From Cribrihabitans_A neustonicus (GTDB lineage Bacteria; Pseudomonadota; Alphaproteobacteria; Rhodobacterales; Rhodobacteraceae), in assembly GCF_048820895.1 (NCBI RefSeq), contig NZ_JBMERQ010000002.1:806001-870000 (forward strand): DNA of 64,000 nucleotides, read 5' to 3'. Of the stretch, positions 8,041-15,424 are shown in pieces. The translations under genes were made by a program, and so were the position numbers. The stretch's first letter is position 1. Every line of letters starts with the position of its first letter. Under the pieces are notes generated by a model. The model was not told where the DNA came from and ran no database searches. It was given only the letters and a program-made list of their open reading frames with translations.

Positions 8041-8520
8041 TCATTCTTCGCGCAGCGTCATCAAATAGGCGACCACATCCTCGATCTGCTGAGCGGTCAG
8101 CAGGGGCGGCAGCGGCTCCTCGCCGGCCTCGCCGGTGAAAGCATCGCCCGGCCGGATGAAGCCGGTGGTCTTGTAGAAGGCCGGCATGATGGTGCCGGGG
8201 AAGGTCATCTTTGCGTTGGCGACGATGCCGCGCAGCTCCGCCTCGCTCCAGCGCTCGCCCGCGCCATCGAGCGGCGGGCCGACCTCGCCATGGAAGGGAA
8301 CCTCCGACAGCGCGCTGATCTCGTGGCAGGCCACGCAGTTTCCCAGGCCCCGTTCGGCCATGACCGCCGCGCCCGCTTCCGGGTCGCCGGGCTGGCCGCT
8401 GAGGGACGCCTCGATAGCGCCGTACTCGTCGAAGGCGACGCTTTCGGGCGCCACCACGCCGGCCTCGGCGGCCGCGCCTGCCAGCGCCAGCGCGCAGGCG
8501 AAGGTAAGTTGTCGCGACAT
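8041..8520 (-). CDS. soxX: Cytochrome subunit SoxX
   Basis: SoxX is the monoheme c-type partner of SoxA. The 159-residue product has a Sec signal peptide (about 1-20), heme motif CVACH at 62-66 and a likely axial Met112 in GTIMPAFYK. It is the first gene of the leftward sox operon; the promoter should lie in the AT-rich region 8521-8620, where a SoxR-type box is found. Size and sequence are typical of the roseobacter/Paracoccus form. Confidence 0.95.
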   Translation of the reverse strand: MSRQLTFACALALAGAAAEAGVVAPESVAFDEYGAIEASLSGQPGDPEAGAAVMAERGLGNCVACHEISALSEVPFHGEVGPPLDGAGERWSEAELRGIVANAKMTFPGTIMPAFYKTTGFIRPGDAFTGEAGEEPLPPLLTAQQIEDVVAYLMTLREE

Positions 8521-8589
8521 GTGTCCTCCCTGAAAACAGTGTCCTCCGCAGGGACGCTACCACGCGGTATCCGTGGCAGGCAATATCAT

Positions 8590-8605
8590 ATTTGATTTTT
8601 TGAAT
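8590..8605 (-). promoter_or_regulatory. Candidate SoxR/SqrR-type operator (site D) upstream of soxX
   Basis: Read on the minus strand the site is ATTC-N8-AAAT, one base from the ATTC-N8-GAAT consensus of SqrR. It sits in a T-rich patch about 70 bases before the soxX start codon in the divergent soxX-soxS intergenic region, the expected place for repression of the whole soxXYZABCD operon. Confidence 0.5.
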
Positions 8606-8717
8606 ACGGCTGTATGCCGGCGCCGTCCCAAGTCGGCCTGGTCCGGGTTCAGCCAGGTATTTTCCCCGCTCAATCGGGACGCTGCGCGGATCTGGCGCTT
8701 GCCCTGGACACATTGCA

Positions 8718-8733
8718 ATACTACTATTTGATT
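8718..8733 (+). promoter_or_regulatory. Weak SoxR-type box (site E) upstream of soxS
   Basis: ATAC-N8-GATT has one mismatch to each arm of the ATTC-N8-GAAT box and lies 40 bases before the soxS start in an AT-rich stretch. Alone it would not be convincing; it is listed because site D serves the opposite operon in the same intergenic region. Confidence 0.25.
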
Positions 8734-8773
8734 AATTGAGGCGCTTCCCCGCGCCGCTGCTCCCGGAGCTCCC

Positions 8774-9154
8774 ATGGTCCGACTCGCCCCCTTGCTGGCA
8801 GGCGCTGCCCTGGCCCTGACATTCGCCGCCGCGCCGGTGCGGGCGGAATTGGAACTGGTGATGGTTGAACTCGAAGGCTGCGCCTGGTGCAAGCGATGGA
8901 ATGCGGAGATCGCGCCGATCTACCCCAAAACGGAAGAGGGCGCCGCCGCCCCCCTGCGCCGGGTCGACCTGCATGATATGCCGGCCGGACTGACGCTCGC
9001 GCGCGAGGTGCGCGCCGCACCGACCTTCCTGCTGGTCGAAGACGGCGTCGAGACCGGCCGCATCGAGGGCTATCCGGGCGAGGCATTCTTCTGGGGACTG
9101 TTGCAGAAGCTGCTGGCAGAGCGCGCGGCCGCGGCTGCGGCGCCGCAGGACTGA
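8774..9154 (+). CDS. soxS: Periplasmic thioredoxin-like protein SoxS
   Basis: The 126-residue product has a Sec signal peptide (about 1-24) and a short thioredoxin-like domain with a CAWC redox motif at 36-39, directly after the mature N terminus, and a cis-proline-type segment (AAPTFLLVE). SoxS proteins reduce and reactivate SoxY in the periplasm of Paracoccus-type systems. It is the first gene of the rightward soxS-soxR-soxT group and is divergent from soxX. The C terminus ends in an Ala-rich tail. Other small thioredoxin-like sox proteins cannot be fully excluded, but size and the adjacent soxR support SoxS. Confidence 0.85.
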   Translation: MVRLAPLLAGAALALTFAAAPVRAELELVMVELEGCAWCKRWNAEIAPIYPKTEEGAAAPLRRVDLHDMPAGLTLAREVRAAPTFLLVEDGVETGRIEGYPGEAFFWGLLQKLLAERAAAAAAPQD

Positions 9155-9252
9155 GACCTCTTGGCGCGCCCGGATTGCATTAACCGGACACCCGGCATAG
9201 ACCCGGGCTACAGACCCGGCGGAAGCTGTCTGCCCTACTGGAGAACGTGAAG

Positions 9253-9588
9253 ATGGCGCTGCCCAAGATCACAGAGAGCATGAGCGACGAAGACCGCGAC
9301 CTGATGATGCGTAATGCGCGCGCCGCCGCGGATTTCCTCAAGGCGCTGGGCCACGAGGGCCGGCTGATGATCCTGTGCCACCTGGTCTCGGGCGAGAAAT
9401 CGGTGACCGAGCTGGAGCAGCTCCTGTCGGCGCGCCAGGCGGCGGTCTCGCAGCAGCTGGCACGGCTGCGGCTGGAGGGGCTGGTGACCCCCCGCCGGGA
9501 AGGTAAGGTGATCTATTACAGTCTGGCCGATGACCGGCCGCGCCGGATCATGGAGCTGGTTTACGACCTGTTCTGCCAGCCGGGCTGA
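9253..9588 (+). CDS. soxR: ArsR-family sulfur-responsive repressor SoxR
   Basis: This is a 111-residue winged-helix repressor of the SoxR/BigR/SqrR branch of ArsR proteins, with no SoxR-type (SoxRS, Fe-S) relation. The DNA-reading helix is in the SARQAAVSQQLARLR segment. Two cysteines, Cys42 (LMILCHLV) and Cys108 (DLFCQPG), fall at almost the same positions as Cys41 and Cys107 of Rhodobacter SqrR, where persulfide forms a tetrasulfide bridge and releases DNA. A GTG two codons earlier is possible, but GGAGA is 8 bases from this ATG and only 3 from the GTG. It probably represses the sox operons from the ATTC-N8-GAAT-like sites nearby. Confidence 0.92.
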   Translation: MALPKITESMSDEDRDLMMRNARAAADFLKALGHEGRLMILCHLVSGEKSVTELEQLLSARQAAVSQQLARLRLEGLVTPRREGKVIYYSLADDRPRRIMELVYDLFCQPG

Positions 9589-9656
9589 CCGGGCTGCGCC
9601 GGGGCGGGTGCGGGCCGGAGGCGCCAGGGAGGGCGCAGGCGAGGGAGGAAGGCAAG

Positions 9657-10706
9657 ATGCTGGAATGGCTGGAAGAACCGGTGATCGCGGCTTTGATCGG
9701 GCTCGGCAGCGGCGCCGTGCTGGGGCTGGCGGCGCGGCTGGGCCGCTTCTGCACCCTGGGCGCAATCGAGGATGCCGTTTATGGCGGCAGCCTCTTGCGG
9801 CTGCGGATGTGGGGTTTTGCCATCGGCGTGGCCATCCTCGCGAGTTTTGCGCTGGCGGCGGGCGGGCTGTTCGATCCGGCCGCCAGTTTCTACCTCAGTG
9901 AGGGCTGGAGCCTGCCCGGCGCGGTTTTGGGCGGGCTGGTCTTTGGCTACGGCATGGCGCTTGCGGGCAGCTGCGGCTACGGCGCGCTGGCACGGCTCGG
10001 CGGAGGCGACATGCGTGCTTTCGTGATCGTGCTGGTGATGGGGGTTGCGGCTTATGCGACGCTCTCAGGCCCCCTGTCGGGGCTGCGGGTGGCGCTGTTC
10101 CTGCCCGCGGGCGCGCCGCAGCCGGGGATGGCGGGTTGGCTGTCGCTGGCGAGCGGCCTGCCCGCCGCCGCCTGCGGCGCCGCAGCGGGCCTGCTGATCG
10201 CCGGGGCGGCGTTCTGGGGCCGCGGTCTTCTGCTGCCGCGCGGTGCGGTGCTGGCGGGGGGTGCCGTGGGGCTTGCCATTGCCGCGGGCTGGGGCGGCAC
10301 CTATTGGCTCTCCCGGGCAGGTTTTGACGCTCTGCCGGTGGTGTCGCACAGTTTTTCGGCCCCGCTGGGAGAGACGCTGCTTTATGCCATGACCTCCAGC
10401 GGCGCAGCGCCCAGCTTCGGCATCGGCTCGGTTGCGGGCGTGCTGGCAGGCGCCTTTGCAGGCAGCTTATGGAAACGGCAATTCCGCTGGGAGGCCTGCG
10501 AGGACCCGCGCGAGCTCAAGCGCCAAATCCTCGGGGCGGCGCTGATGGGCTGGGGCGCGGTCACCGCGGCGGGCTGCAGCGTGGGGCAGGGAATTTCTGC
10601 CTTCTCGGTGCTCTCGGTCGGCGCGCCGGTGACCCTGGCGGCCATTATTCTTGGCGCGTGCCTTGGCCTGCGCCAGCTGATCCGGGGGTTTGCCCCGGCC
10701 GAGTGA
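9657..10706 (+). CDS. soxT: YeeE/YedE-family sulfur transporter SoxT
   Basis: This is a 349-residue polytopic membrane protein of the YeeE/YedE family with about nine hydrophobic segments and the two family cysteine motifs, GSCGYG in the first half and GCSVGQG in the second. Characterised members move thiosulfate or another reduced sulfur compound across the inner membrane. It stands 68 bases after soxR, with GAGGGAGGAAGG before the start. In several Sox-positive bacteria soxT sits with soxR and soxS and has been linked to induction, perhaps by importing the signal sensed by SoxR; that role here is inferred. Confidence 0.88.
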   Translation: MLEWLEEPVIAALIGLGSGAVLGLAARLGRFCTLGAIEDAVYGGSLLRLRMWGFAIGVAILASFALAAGGLFDPAASFYLSEGWSLPGAVLGGLVFGYGMALAGSCGYGALARLGGGDMRAFVIVLVMGVAAYATLSGPLSGLRVALFLPAGAPQPGMAGWLSLASGLPAAACGAAAGLLIAGAAFWGRGLLLPRGAVLAGGAVGLAIAAGWGGTYWLSRAGFDALPVVSHSFSAPLGETLLYAMTSSGAAPSFGIGSVAGVLAGAFAGSLWKRQFRWEACEDPRELKRQILGAALMGWGAVTAAGCSVGQGISAFSVLSVGAPVTLAAIILGACLGLRQLIRGFAPAE

Positions 10707-10731
10707 GCTGCCCTCTCGACGGAGTGGCGAT

Positions 10732-10760
10732 CAGATGCAATGATGCGAATGTATTATTGC
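10732..10760 (+). promoter_or_regulatory. Candidate SoxR/SqrR-type operator (site C)
   Basis: CAGATGCAAT-N5-GAAT (10732-10750) contains ATGC-N8-GAAT and repeats the site B sequence, including the same 10-mer at the same distance from GAAT. A second symmetry, GCAAT (10737-10741) with ATTGC (10756-10760), surrounds it. It ends about 12-20 bases before the start codon of the metallo-beta-lactamase gene, so binding should block that gene directly. Confidence 0.5.
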
Positions 10761-10771
10761 GAGAGGACACC

Positions 10772-11689
10772 ATGAAACTGACACGACGCAGGCTGCTGCA
10801 ATGCGCGGCCGCCTCTGCCCCGGCGCTCGCCCTGGCACCTGGCTGGGCTCTTGCCGAACTCGCCCTTCCGGGTATGACGCTGACCACCCTGAGCGACGGG
10901 TATCTGCAGCTGCCGGAGAGTTTTCTGACCGGCGACCTGCCGCAGGAGGAACTGCGCGCCATTCTCGACGCGGCGGGCGTGCCGCCGGGCCGTTACACGC
11001 CGCCCTGCAACGTGACGCTTCTGCGCCGCGGCGCGGATACGGTGCTGTTCGATGCGGGCGCGGGACCCGGCTTCATGCAGAGCGCAGGCCAGCTGCCCGA
11101 TGCGCTTGACGCACTGGGTGTGGCGCCGGAAGAAATCACCCATGTGGTTTTTACTCACGGCCACCCCGACCACCTATGGGGCGCGGTGGATGATTTCGAC
11201 GAGCCGCTCTTTGCCAACGCCCGCCATCTGATGGGCCGGGCCGAGCGGGACTACTGGCGCGATCCGGCGACGCTGGACAGCATAGGCGCCGAGCGGCAGA
11301 GCTTTGCTGCGGGCGCAGCGCGGCGGCTGGAGATCCTTGGGTCCCTTCTGGAGGTTTTCGACGATGGCGAAGAGATCCTGCCAGCCGTTACCGCCCGCGC
11401 CAGCTATGGCCACACACCGGGGCATATGGGCTTCGAACTTGGCCAAGGTCCTGGCGCTGACACGGCCTGGATCGCCGGCGATGCCATCGGCAACGCGCAT
11501 GTGGCGCTGGCCCGGCCGGAGTGGCCGTCGGCCGCGGATCAGGACCCGGAGACCGGCGCGAAAACCCGCGTTGCGCTGCTGGAACGGCTGGCGGAAAGCG
11601 GCACCGCGGTCATCGGCTTCCACCTGCCGGAAGGCGGGATGGGGAGGATTTCGCGGGCAGACGGCGGTTACCGCTTCACGCCGCTGTAG
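10772..11689 (+). CDS. Tat-exported metallo-beta-lactamase-fold hydrolase (SoxH-like)
   Basis: The 305-residue product has a Tat signal (TRRRLLQ at 4-10) and an MBL fold with the zinc motif HGHPDH at 129-134, HTPGH at 214-218, Asp237 in AGDA and a final GFH. Sox loci of Paracoccus carry a comparable MBL gene, soxH, whose role in thiosulfate growth is not essential. Relation to SoxH is judged from fold, export and location, not from close identity. It has its own candidate SoxR box immediately upstream, separate from soxT by 65 bases. The substrate is unknown; a thioester or persulfide hydrolase activity would fit. Confidence 0.85.
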   Translation: MKLTRRRLLQCAAASAPALALAPGWALAELALPGMTLTTLSDGYLQLPESFLTGDLPQEELRAILDAAGVPPGRYTPPCNVTLLRRGADTVLFDAGAGPGFMQSAGQLPDALDALGVAPEEITHVVFTHGHPDHLWGAVDDFDEPLFANARHLMGRAERDYWRDPATLDSIGAERQSFAAGAARRLEILGSLLEVFDDGEEILPAVTARASYGHTPGHMGFELGQGPGADTAWIAGDAIGNAHVALARPEWPSAADQDPETGAKTRVALLERLAESGTAVIGFHLPEGGMGRISRADGGYRFTPL

Positions 11690-11913
11690 ACGCTCCCGGG
11701 ACTCGGTGCGGCTGCGGCAGCTCCCGGCAAAGCGCCGCATCCTCCGCAGCGGGCGCGGGCACCGGGGCGGGAATTCACAGCCGTCGCGCAGGGATTATCC
11801 GGGTGAACTCCGAAGTGCAGAAGGCACGGGGCGGAACCTTTTTTCCCTTCCGTTCGTTTGTTTCATGCACCGGACGCATTTCCCGCTCCGGCGCGCTGCC
11901 CGAGGACACCGTT

Positions 11914-12336
11914 ATGGATATTTTATCTTCACGCCGCGCTTTTCTCGCGGGATCGTCCGCCGCCGCTTTTTCTGCTGCCGCAGGCTGGCCCATTGATGCC
12001 CGCGCCGCGGCGCTTACAGCGGGTGATTTTCTGAAAATATCCCAAGATCTTACCGGCCGCAGCGGGCTGGATGAGGACATTGCCGCCGCCATGCTTGCGG
12101 CTTTCAAGGCAAGCGGGCACGAAGCCGAGCTGGCCGAGCTTGGCAGTGATCAGCCGGATCCGGCGCTGCAGAATAGCATCGTCGCGGCTTGGTATAGCGG
12201 CGTATCCCCGGACCCGGACGCGGAAACGGTACTGACCTATACCGAGGCCCTCATGTGGGAGGCGATGTCTTACACCAAACCGATGGGCTACTGCGGCGGC
12301 CCCGTCGGCTACTGGGCGGAGCCGCCCGCAAGCTGA
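11914..12336 (+). CDS. Small subunit of a membrane-type FAD sugar/alcohol dehydrogenase
   Basis: The 140-residue product has a Tat signal (SSRRAFLAGSS, about 5-15) and a domain of the FAD-SLDH small-subunit type (sorbitol dehydrogenase/gluconate 2-dehydrogenase subunit 3). In characterised enzymes this subunit carries the twin-arginine signal and takes the FAD-containing large subunit across the membrane with it. The C terminus holds a conserved-type ALMWEAMSYT and PMGYCGG region. GAGGA precedes the start. It is followed after 40 bases by the large-subunit gene, which lacks its own signal. The cytochrome c subunit usually found with such enzymes is not next to it. Confidence 0.82.
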   Translation: MDILSSRRAFLAGSSAAAFSAAAGWPIDARAAALTAGDFLKISQDLTGRSGLDEDIAAAMLAAFKASGHEAELAELGSDQPDPALQNSIVAAWYSGVSPDPDAETVLTYTEALMWEAMSYTKPMGYCGGPVGYWAEPPAS

Positions 12337-12376
12337 CAGTTCCGGCAACCGGCAGAAAAAACTCCAGGGGGGGCGC

Positions 12377-13993
12377 ATGGCACAAGATATTACTGCAGAT
12401 GTTCTGATCATCGGTACCGGGGTGGCGGGGGCCCTGGCGGGCGCCAAGCTGGCCGGACGCGGGCTCAGCGTCGCTTTTTTGGAAGCTGGCAAGCGGATCG
12501 AGCGGTTCGAAGCGGTAGAGCGTTTCTGGGCGGCGAAAATCAAGGTCCCGGAATCGGCTTATCCCAATGATCCGGCGGCTTCCCATCCGGAGAGCCACAA
12601 GCCGGAAGCTTTCTACCAGCAGACCGGGCCGGAACTGTTCCGCTCGACCTATGTGAAGGTCGTCGGCGGCACCACCTGGCACTGGCTCGGCACCACGCTG
12701 CGAAACCTGCCGTCAGACTTCCAGCTGCAGACACTTTACGGGCGGGGTGCCGACTGGCCGTTGAGTTATGACGATCTGGAACCATTCTACCAGGCCGCCG
12801 AGGAGGAAATCGGCGTAGCGGGCGACTCCGCGGAGGACCTCGGCTCGCCGCGGTCGGGCGGGTTCCCGATGGGGCCGATCCCGATGACCTACCTGGACAA
12901 GCACTTTGCGGAGAGGCTGGAGGGGACACGTTTCAAAGTGAGTGCCACTCCGCAGGCGCGTAATTCCACATTCTGGGGCGACCGGCCGGAGTGCTGCGGC
13001 AACGCTTCATGCATTCCGGTGTGCCCGGTGCAGGCAAAGTATGACGCGACCGTCCACGTCGCCCATGCGGAAGCCGCAGGGGCGGTGGTGCATGCGGAGA
13101 CCACGGCCACCCGGCTGGAGCTCGGGCAGGACGGCAGGATTGCATCGGTTGCTTTCCGCCGCGCCGATGGCAGCACTGGCAGGGCCACGGGAAAGGTGAT
13201 TGTCGTCGCCGCGCACGGGATCGAGACCCCGCGCCTGTTGCTGAATTCGGCGCAGGAAGGGGCTCCGAACGGCATCGCGAACAGCTCGGACCAAGTAGGG
13301 CGCTACCTGATGGACCATCCCATCCGGCTGAGCTGGGCGGAGGCCGCGGAGCCGGTGTGGCCCTACCGCGGACCGCTCTCGACCTCCGGGATTGAAAACC
13401 TGCGCGACGGCAGCTTCCGCAGCGAACGCGGCGCGTTCCGTATCGAAATTGGCAACGACGGCCACAGCTGGCCCACCGGCGCGCCGGGGACCACGGCAGC
13501 AAAGCTGGCGCAGGAGGGTCTGCGCGGCGGGGAGCTGGATGCACGGCTGAAGGATGTCACCTCTCGCCAGATCCGGCTGGCCTCTCTGGTCGAGCAATCG
13601 CCGGACCCGGAAAACCGCGTGACGCTGGATCCAGACAAGAAGGACGCCAACGGGGTGCCGCTGCCGCGAATACACTTCAGTCTGGACGAGTATACCCGGT
13701 CCGGGCTCCAGGCGGCGGAGGCGGCGCATGAGGAAGTCTTTGCCGCAATTGGTGCACAGAACGTCCAGCATTCGCCGGACGCGCAGGGCGCGGGGCATAT
13801 CATCGGCACAGTGCGGATGGGACAGGATGCGGCAACCGCGGTGGTTGACGCCGACCTGAGAAGCTTCGATCACCCCAACCTGTTCCTGCTGGGTTCCGGA
13901 ACCTTCCCGACCTCGGCTACGGCGAACCCGACTCTGACCATTGCGGCCCTGTCGCTGCGTGCAGTGGATGCGATTGCTGCCAGCGTCAGCTGA
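12377..13993 (+). CDS. GMC-family FAD-dependent dehydrogenase large subunit
   Basis: This is a 538-residue GMC oxidoreductase. An N-terminal FAD Rossmann motif (GTGVAG, about 13-18) is followed by a Cys-rich insertion (ECCGNASCIPVCPVQAKYD, near 208-226), which is typical of membrane gluconate/sorbitol/fructose dehydrogenases. The C-terminal GMC domain has HIIGTVRMG and a GSGTFPTSATANPT segment with the active-site Asn. There is no signal peptide, which matches co-export with the Tat-bearing small subunit upstream. The likely reaction is oxidation of a sugar or polyol in the periplasm with electrons passed to quinone. The substrate cannot be read from sequence. Confidence 0.85.
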   Translation: MAQDITADVLIIGTGVAGALAGAKLAGRGLSVAFLEAGKRIERFEAVERFWAAKIKVPESAYPNDPAASHPESHKPEAFYQQTGPELFRSTYVKVVGGTTWHWLGTTLRNLPSDFQLQTLYGRGADWPLSYDDLEPFYQAAEEEIGVAGDSAEDLGSPRSGGFPMGPIPMTYLDKHFAERLEGTRFKVSATPQARNSTFWGDRPECCGNASCIPVCPVQAKYDATVHVAHAEAAGAVVHAETTATRLELGQDGRIASVAFRRADGSTGRATGKVIVVAAHGIETPRLLLNSAQEGAPNGIANSSDQVGRYLMDHPIRLSWAEAAEPVWPYRGPLSTSGIENLRDGSFRSERGAFRIEIGNDGHSWPTGAPGTTAAKLAQEGLRGGELDARLKDVTSRQIRLASLVEQSPDPENRVTLDPDKKDANGVPLPRIHFSLDEYTRSGLQAAEAAHEEVFAAIGAQNVQHSPDAQGAGHIIGTVRMGQDAATAVVDADLRSFDHPNLFLLGSGTFPTSATANPTLTIAALSLRAVDAIAASVS

Positions 13994-14032
13994 GGGCTGC
14001 AGCGGTCGAAACATCGCGGCCCGCGCGGCGGC

Positions 14033-15424
14033 TTACACAGCCGCTGCCCCGGTGCTGCCGCTGGAGGGTTCATGGGCGGTTGCCGGCAGTTCGAATGTGA
14101 GCCGGAAGCTCAGGCCATCCACGGGGAACTCCAGCGCCACGTCTGCCGCCAGCGCGGCCTTGAGCATTGTGCTGATAATGCGGGACCCATAGCCTTTGCT
14201 CGACGGCGGAGTGACGGCTGGCCCGCCGTGCTCTTTCCATGACAGTTGAAAAAGGTTGCCGTTCTGCTCTCCGGCCGGGCCGTAACGCAATTCGACGTAC
14301 CCATCGGGCACTGACAGGGCCCCGTATTTCAGCGCATTCGTGGTCAGCTCGTGCAGGGCCATGCAGAGGGCCGTGCCCTGATCCGCCGTCAGGACGGCAT
14401 CCTGGCCGGAGGCACGAAGCTTGCTGGGGCCGCCTGCTTCCTGCGAGGTCAATTCGACGATGCTGGCGAACTGCACCTGGTCGTGCTGGCTGCTGATCAG
14501 GATATCGTGGGCTCTGGACAGGGACTGAAACCGGGCCATCAACGCGCCCCTGTACGCCTCTGGCACCGACTGGCGGGTCATGGCGGCCACCACGGCCAGG
14601 GTGTTCTTGACGCGGTGCCTCATCTCGCCAGCGACATACCTCAACTGCCGCTCCGCGGCCTTCTGCCTGGTAATGTCGCGCAAAACCACCGACCAGTGGG
14701 GCGCTTCGGCGGGAAAAGTCTTGTCATCTATCCGCGCGAGTGTGACTTCGTATGTCTTGCCGCTGGCGTGGCTGGCCTCGAACACCTGAACGCCTTCGGC
14801 GCCATGGCGGGAGGTGCGGTCCGAGAACCACCGGGGCTCGTCCCGCAGCACCACCAGTTCCTCCAAGGATTTGCCGCGCAGCGTTTCCAGGGGGTGGCCG
14901 CACAGCTCCTCAGCGCCGCGGTTGCAGCTCACAGCATTGCCGAGGCTGTCGGCCCGCAGGATCGCGTTCGGCGAACTCCGCACGATCGCAGCGAGTTCAT
15001 CGGCCTTCCGCTGCGCGACGCGCAGTTCTTCTTCATAGGTTTGGCGTTCACGGGCATCGAAAATCGTGAAATCAATCCGCGAAGGGAGGCCGCTTGCGTC
15101 CTTGCGCAGCTTGCCATTCAGAAGAATTGGCATCGGGGCGGGACCGCCGCAGCTCTCCAGTTTCAGGGAGATTTCGCGGGCGTACCCCTGCACATGCAGC
15201 ATCGGCAGAACATGAGAGTCGAAGAACAGCTGGCCCGCCTTGGTGAAAAGCGCGGTCAGCTTGCCCGGTGTCTTGCCGCTGGCCGCGCTGGGGCGGATCC
15301 AGCCGGCAAAGGTCTTGTTGATGTATTGCAGCGTGCCGTGCGGGTCGGTAACAACGATACCGCAGGGCGCATCCTCAGCCAGTTCCGCAAGATCCAGCCC
15401 GGGGGCTGCCGGCGGGGTGGCCAT
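14033..15424 (-). CDS. PAS-PAS HWE-family sensor histidine kinase paired with an RsbQ-like hydrolase
   Basis: The product is 463 residues and soluble. It has a PAS domain (about 12-125) of the kind linked to RsbQ-type hydrolases, a short helical linker, a second PAS (about 145-258), a dimerisation domain with phospho-acceptor His270 in MRHRVKNTLA, and a HATPase domain with an N-box (HELTTNALKYG) and a W-x-E signature, which together define HWE kinases. In alphaproteobacteria such kinases commonly feed the PhyR/NepR/EcfG general stress response. The ATG overlaps the stop codon of the upstream hydrolase gene (ATGA). No response regulator is adjacent. A link to general stress is inferred from the family and partner. 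Confidence 0.88.
   Translation of the reverse strand: MATPPAAPGLDLAELAEDAPCGIVVTDPHGTLQYINKTFAGWIRPSAASGKTPGKLTALFTKAGQLFFDSHVLPMLHVQGYAREISLKLESCGGPAPMPILLNGKLRKDASGLPSRIDFTIFDARERQTYEEELRVAQRKADELAAIVRSSPNAILRADSLGNAVSCNRGAEELCGHPLETLRGKSLEELVVLRDEPRWFSDRTSRHGAEGVQVFEASHASGKTYEVTLARIDDKTFPAEAPHWSVVLRDITRQKAAERQLRYVAGEMRHRVKNTLAVVAAMTRQSVPEAYRGALMARFQSLSRAHDILISSQHDQVQFASIVELTSQEAGGPSKLRASGQDAVLTADQGTALCMALHELTTNALKYGALSVPDGYVELRYGPAGEQNGNLFQLSWKEHGGPAVTPPSSKGYGSRIISTMLKAALAADVALEFPVDGLSFRLTFELPATAHEPSSGSTGAAAV

Noticed and set aside
10469..10771. Upstream extension of the metallo-beta-lactamase gene
   Set aside because: It overlaps the end of soxT in another frame, and the Tat signal begins at the ATG at 10772, directly after the operator-like box.
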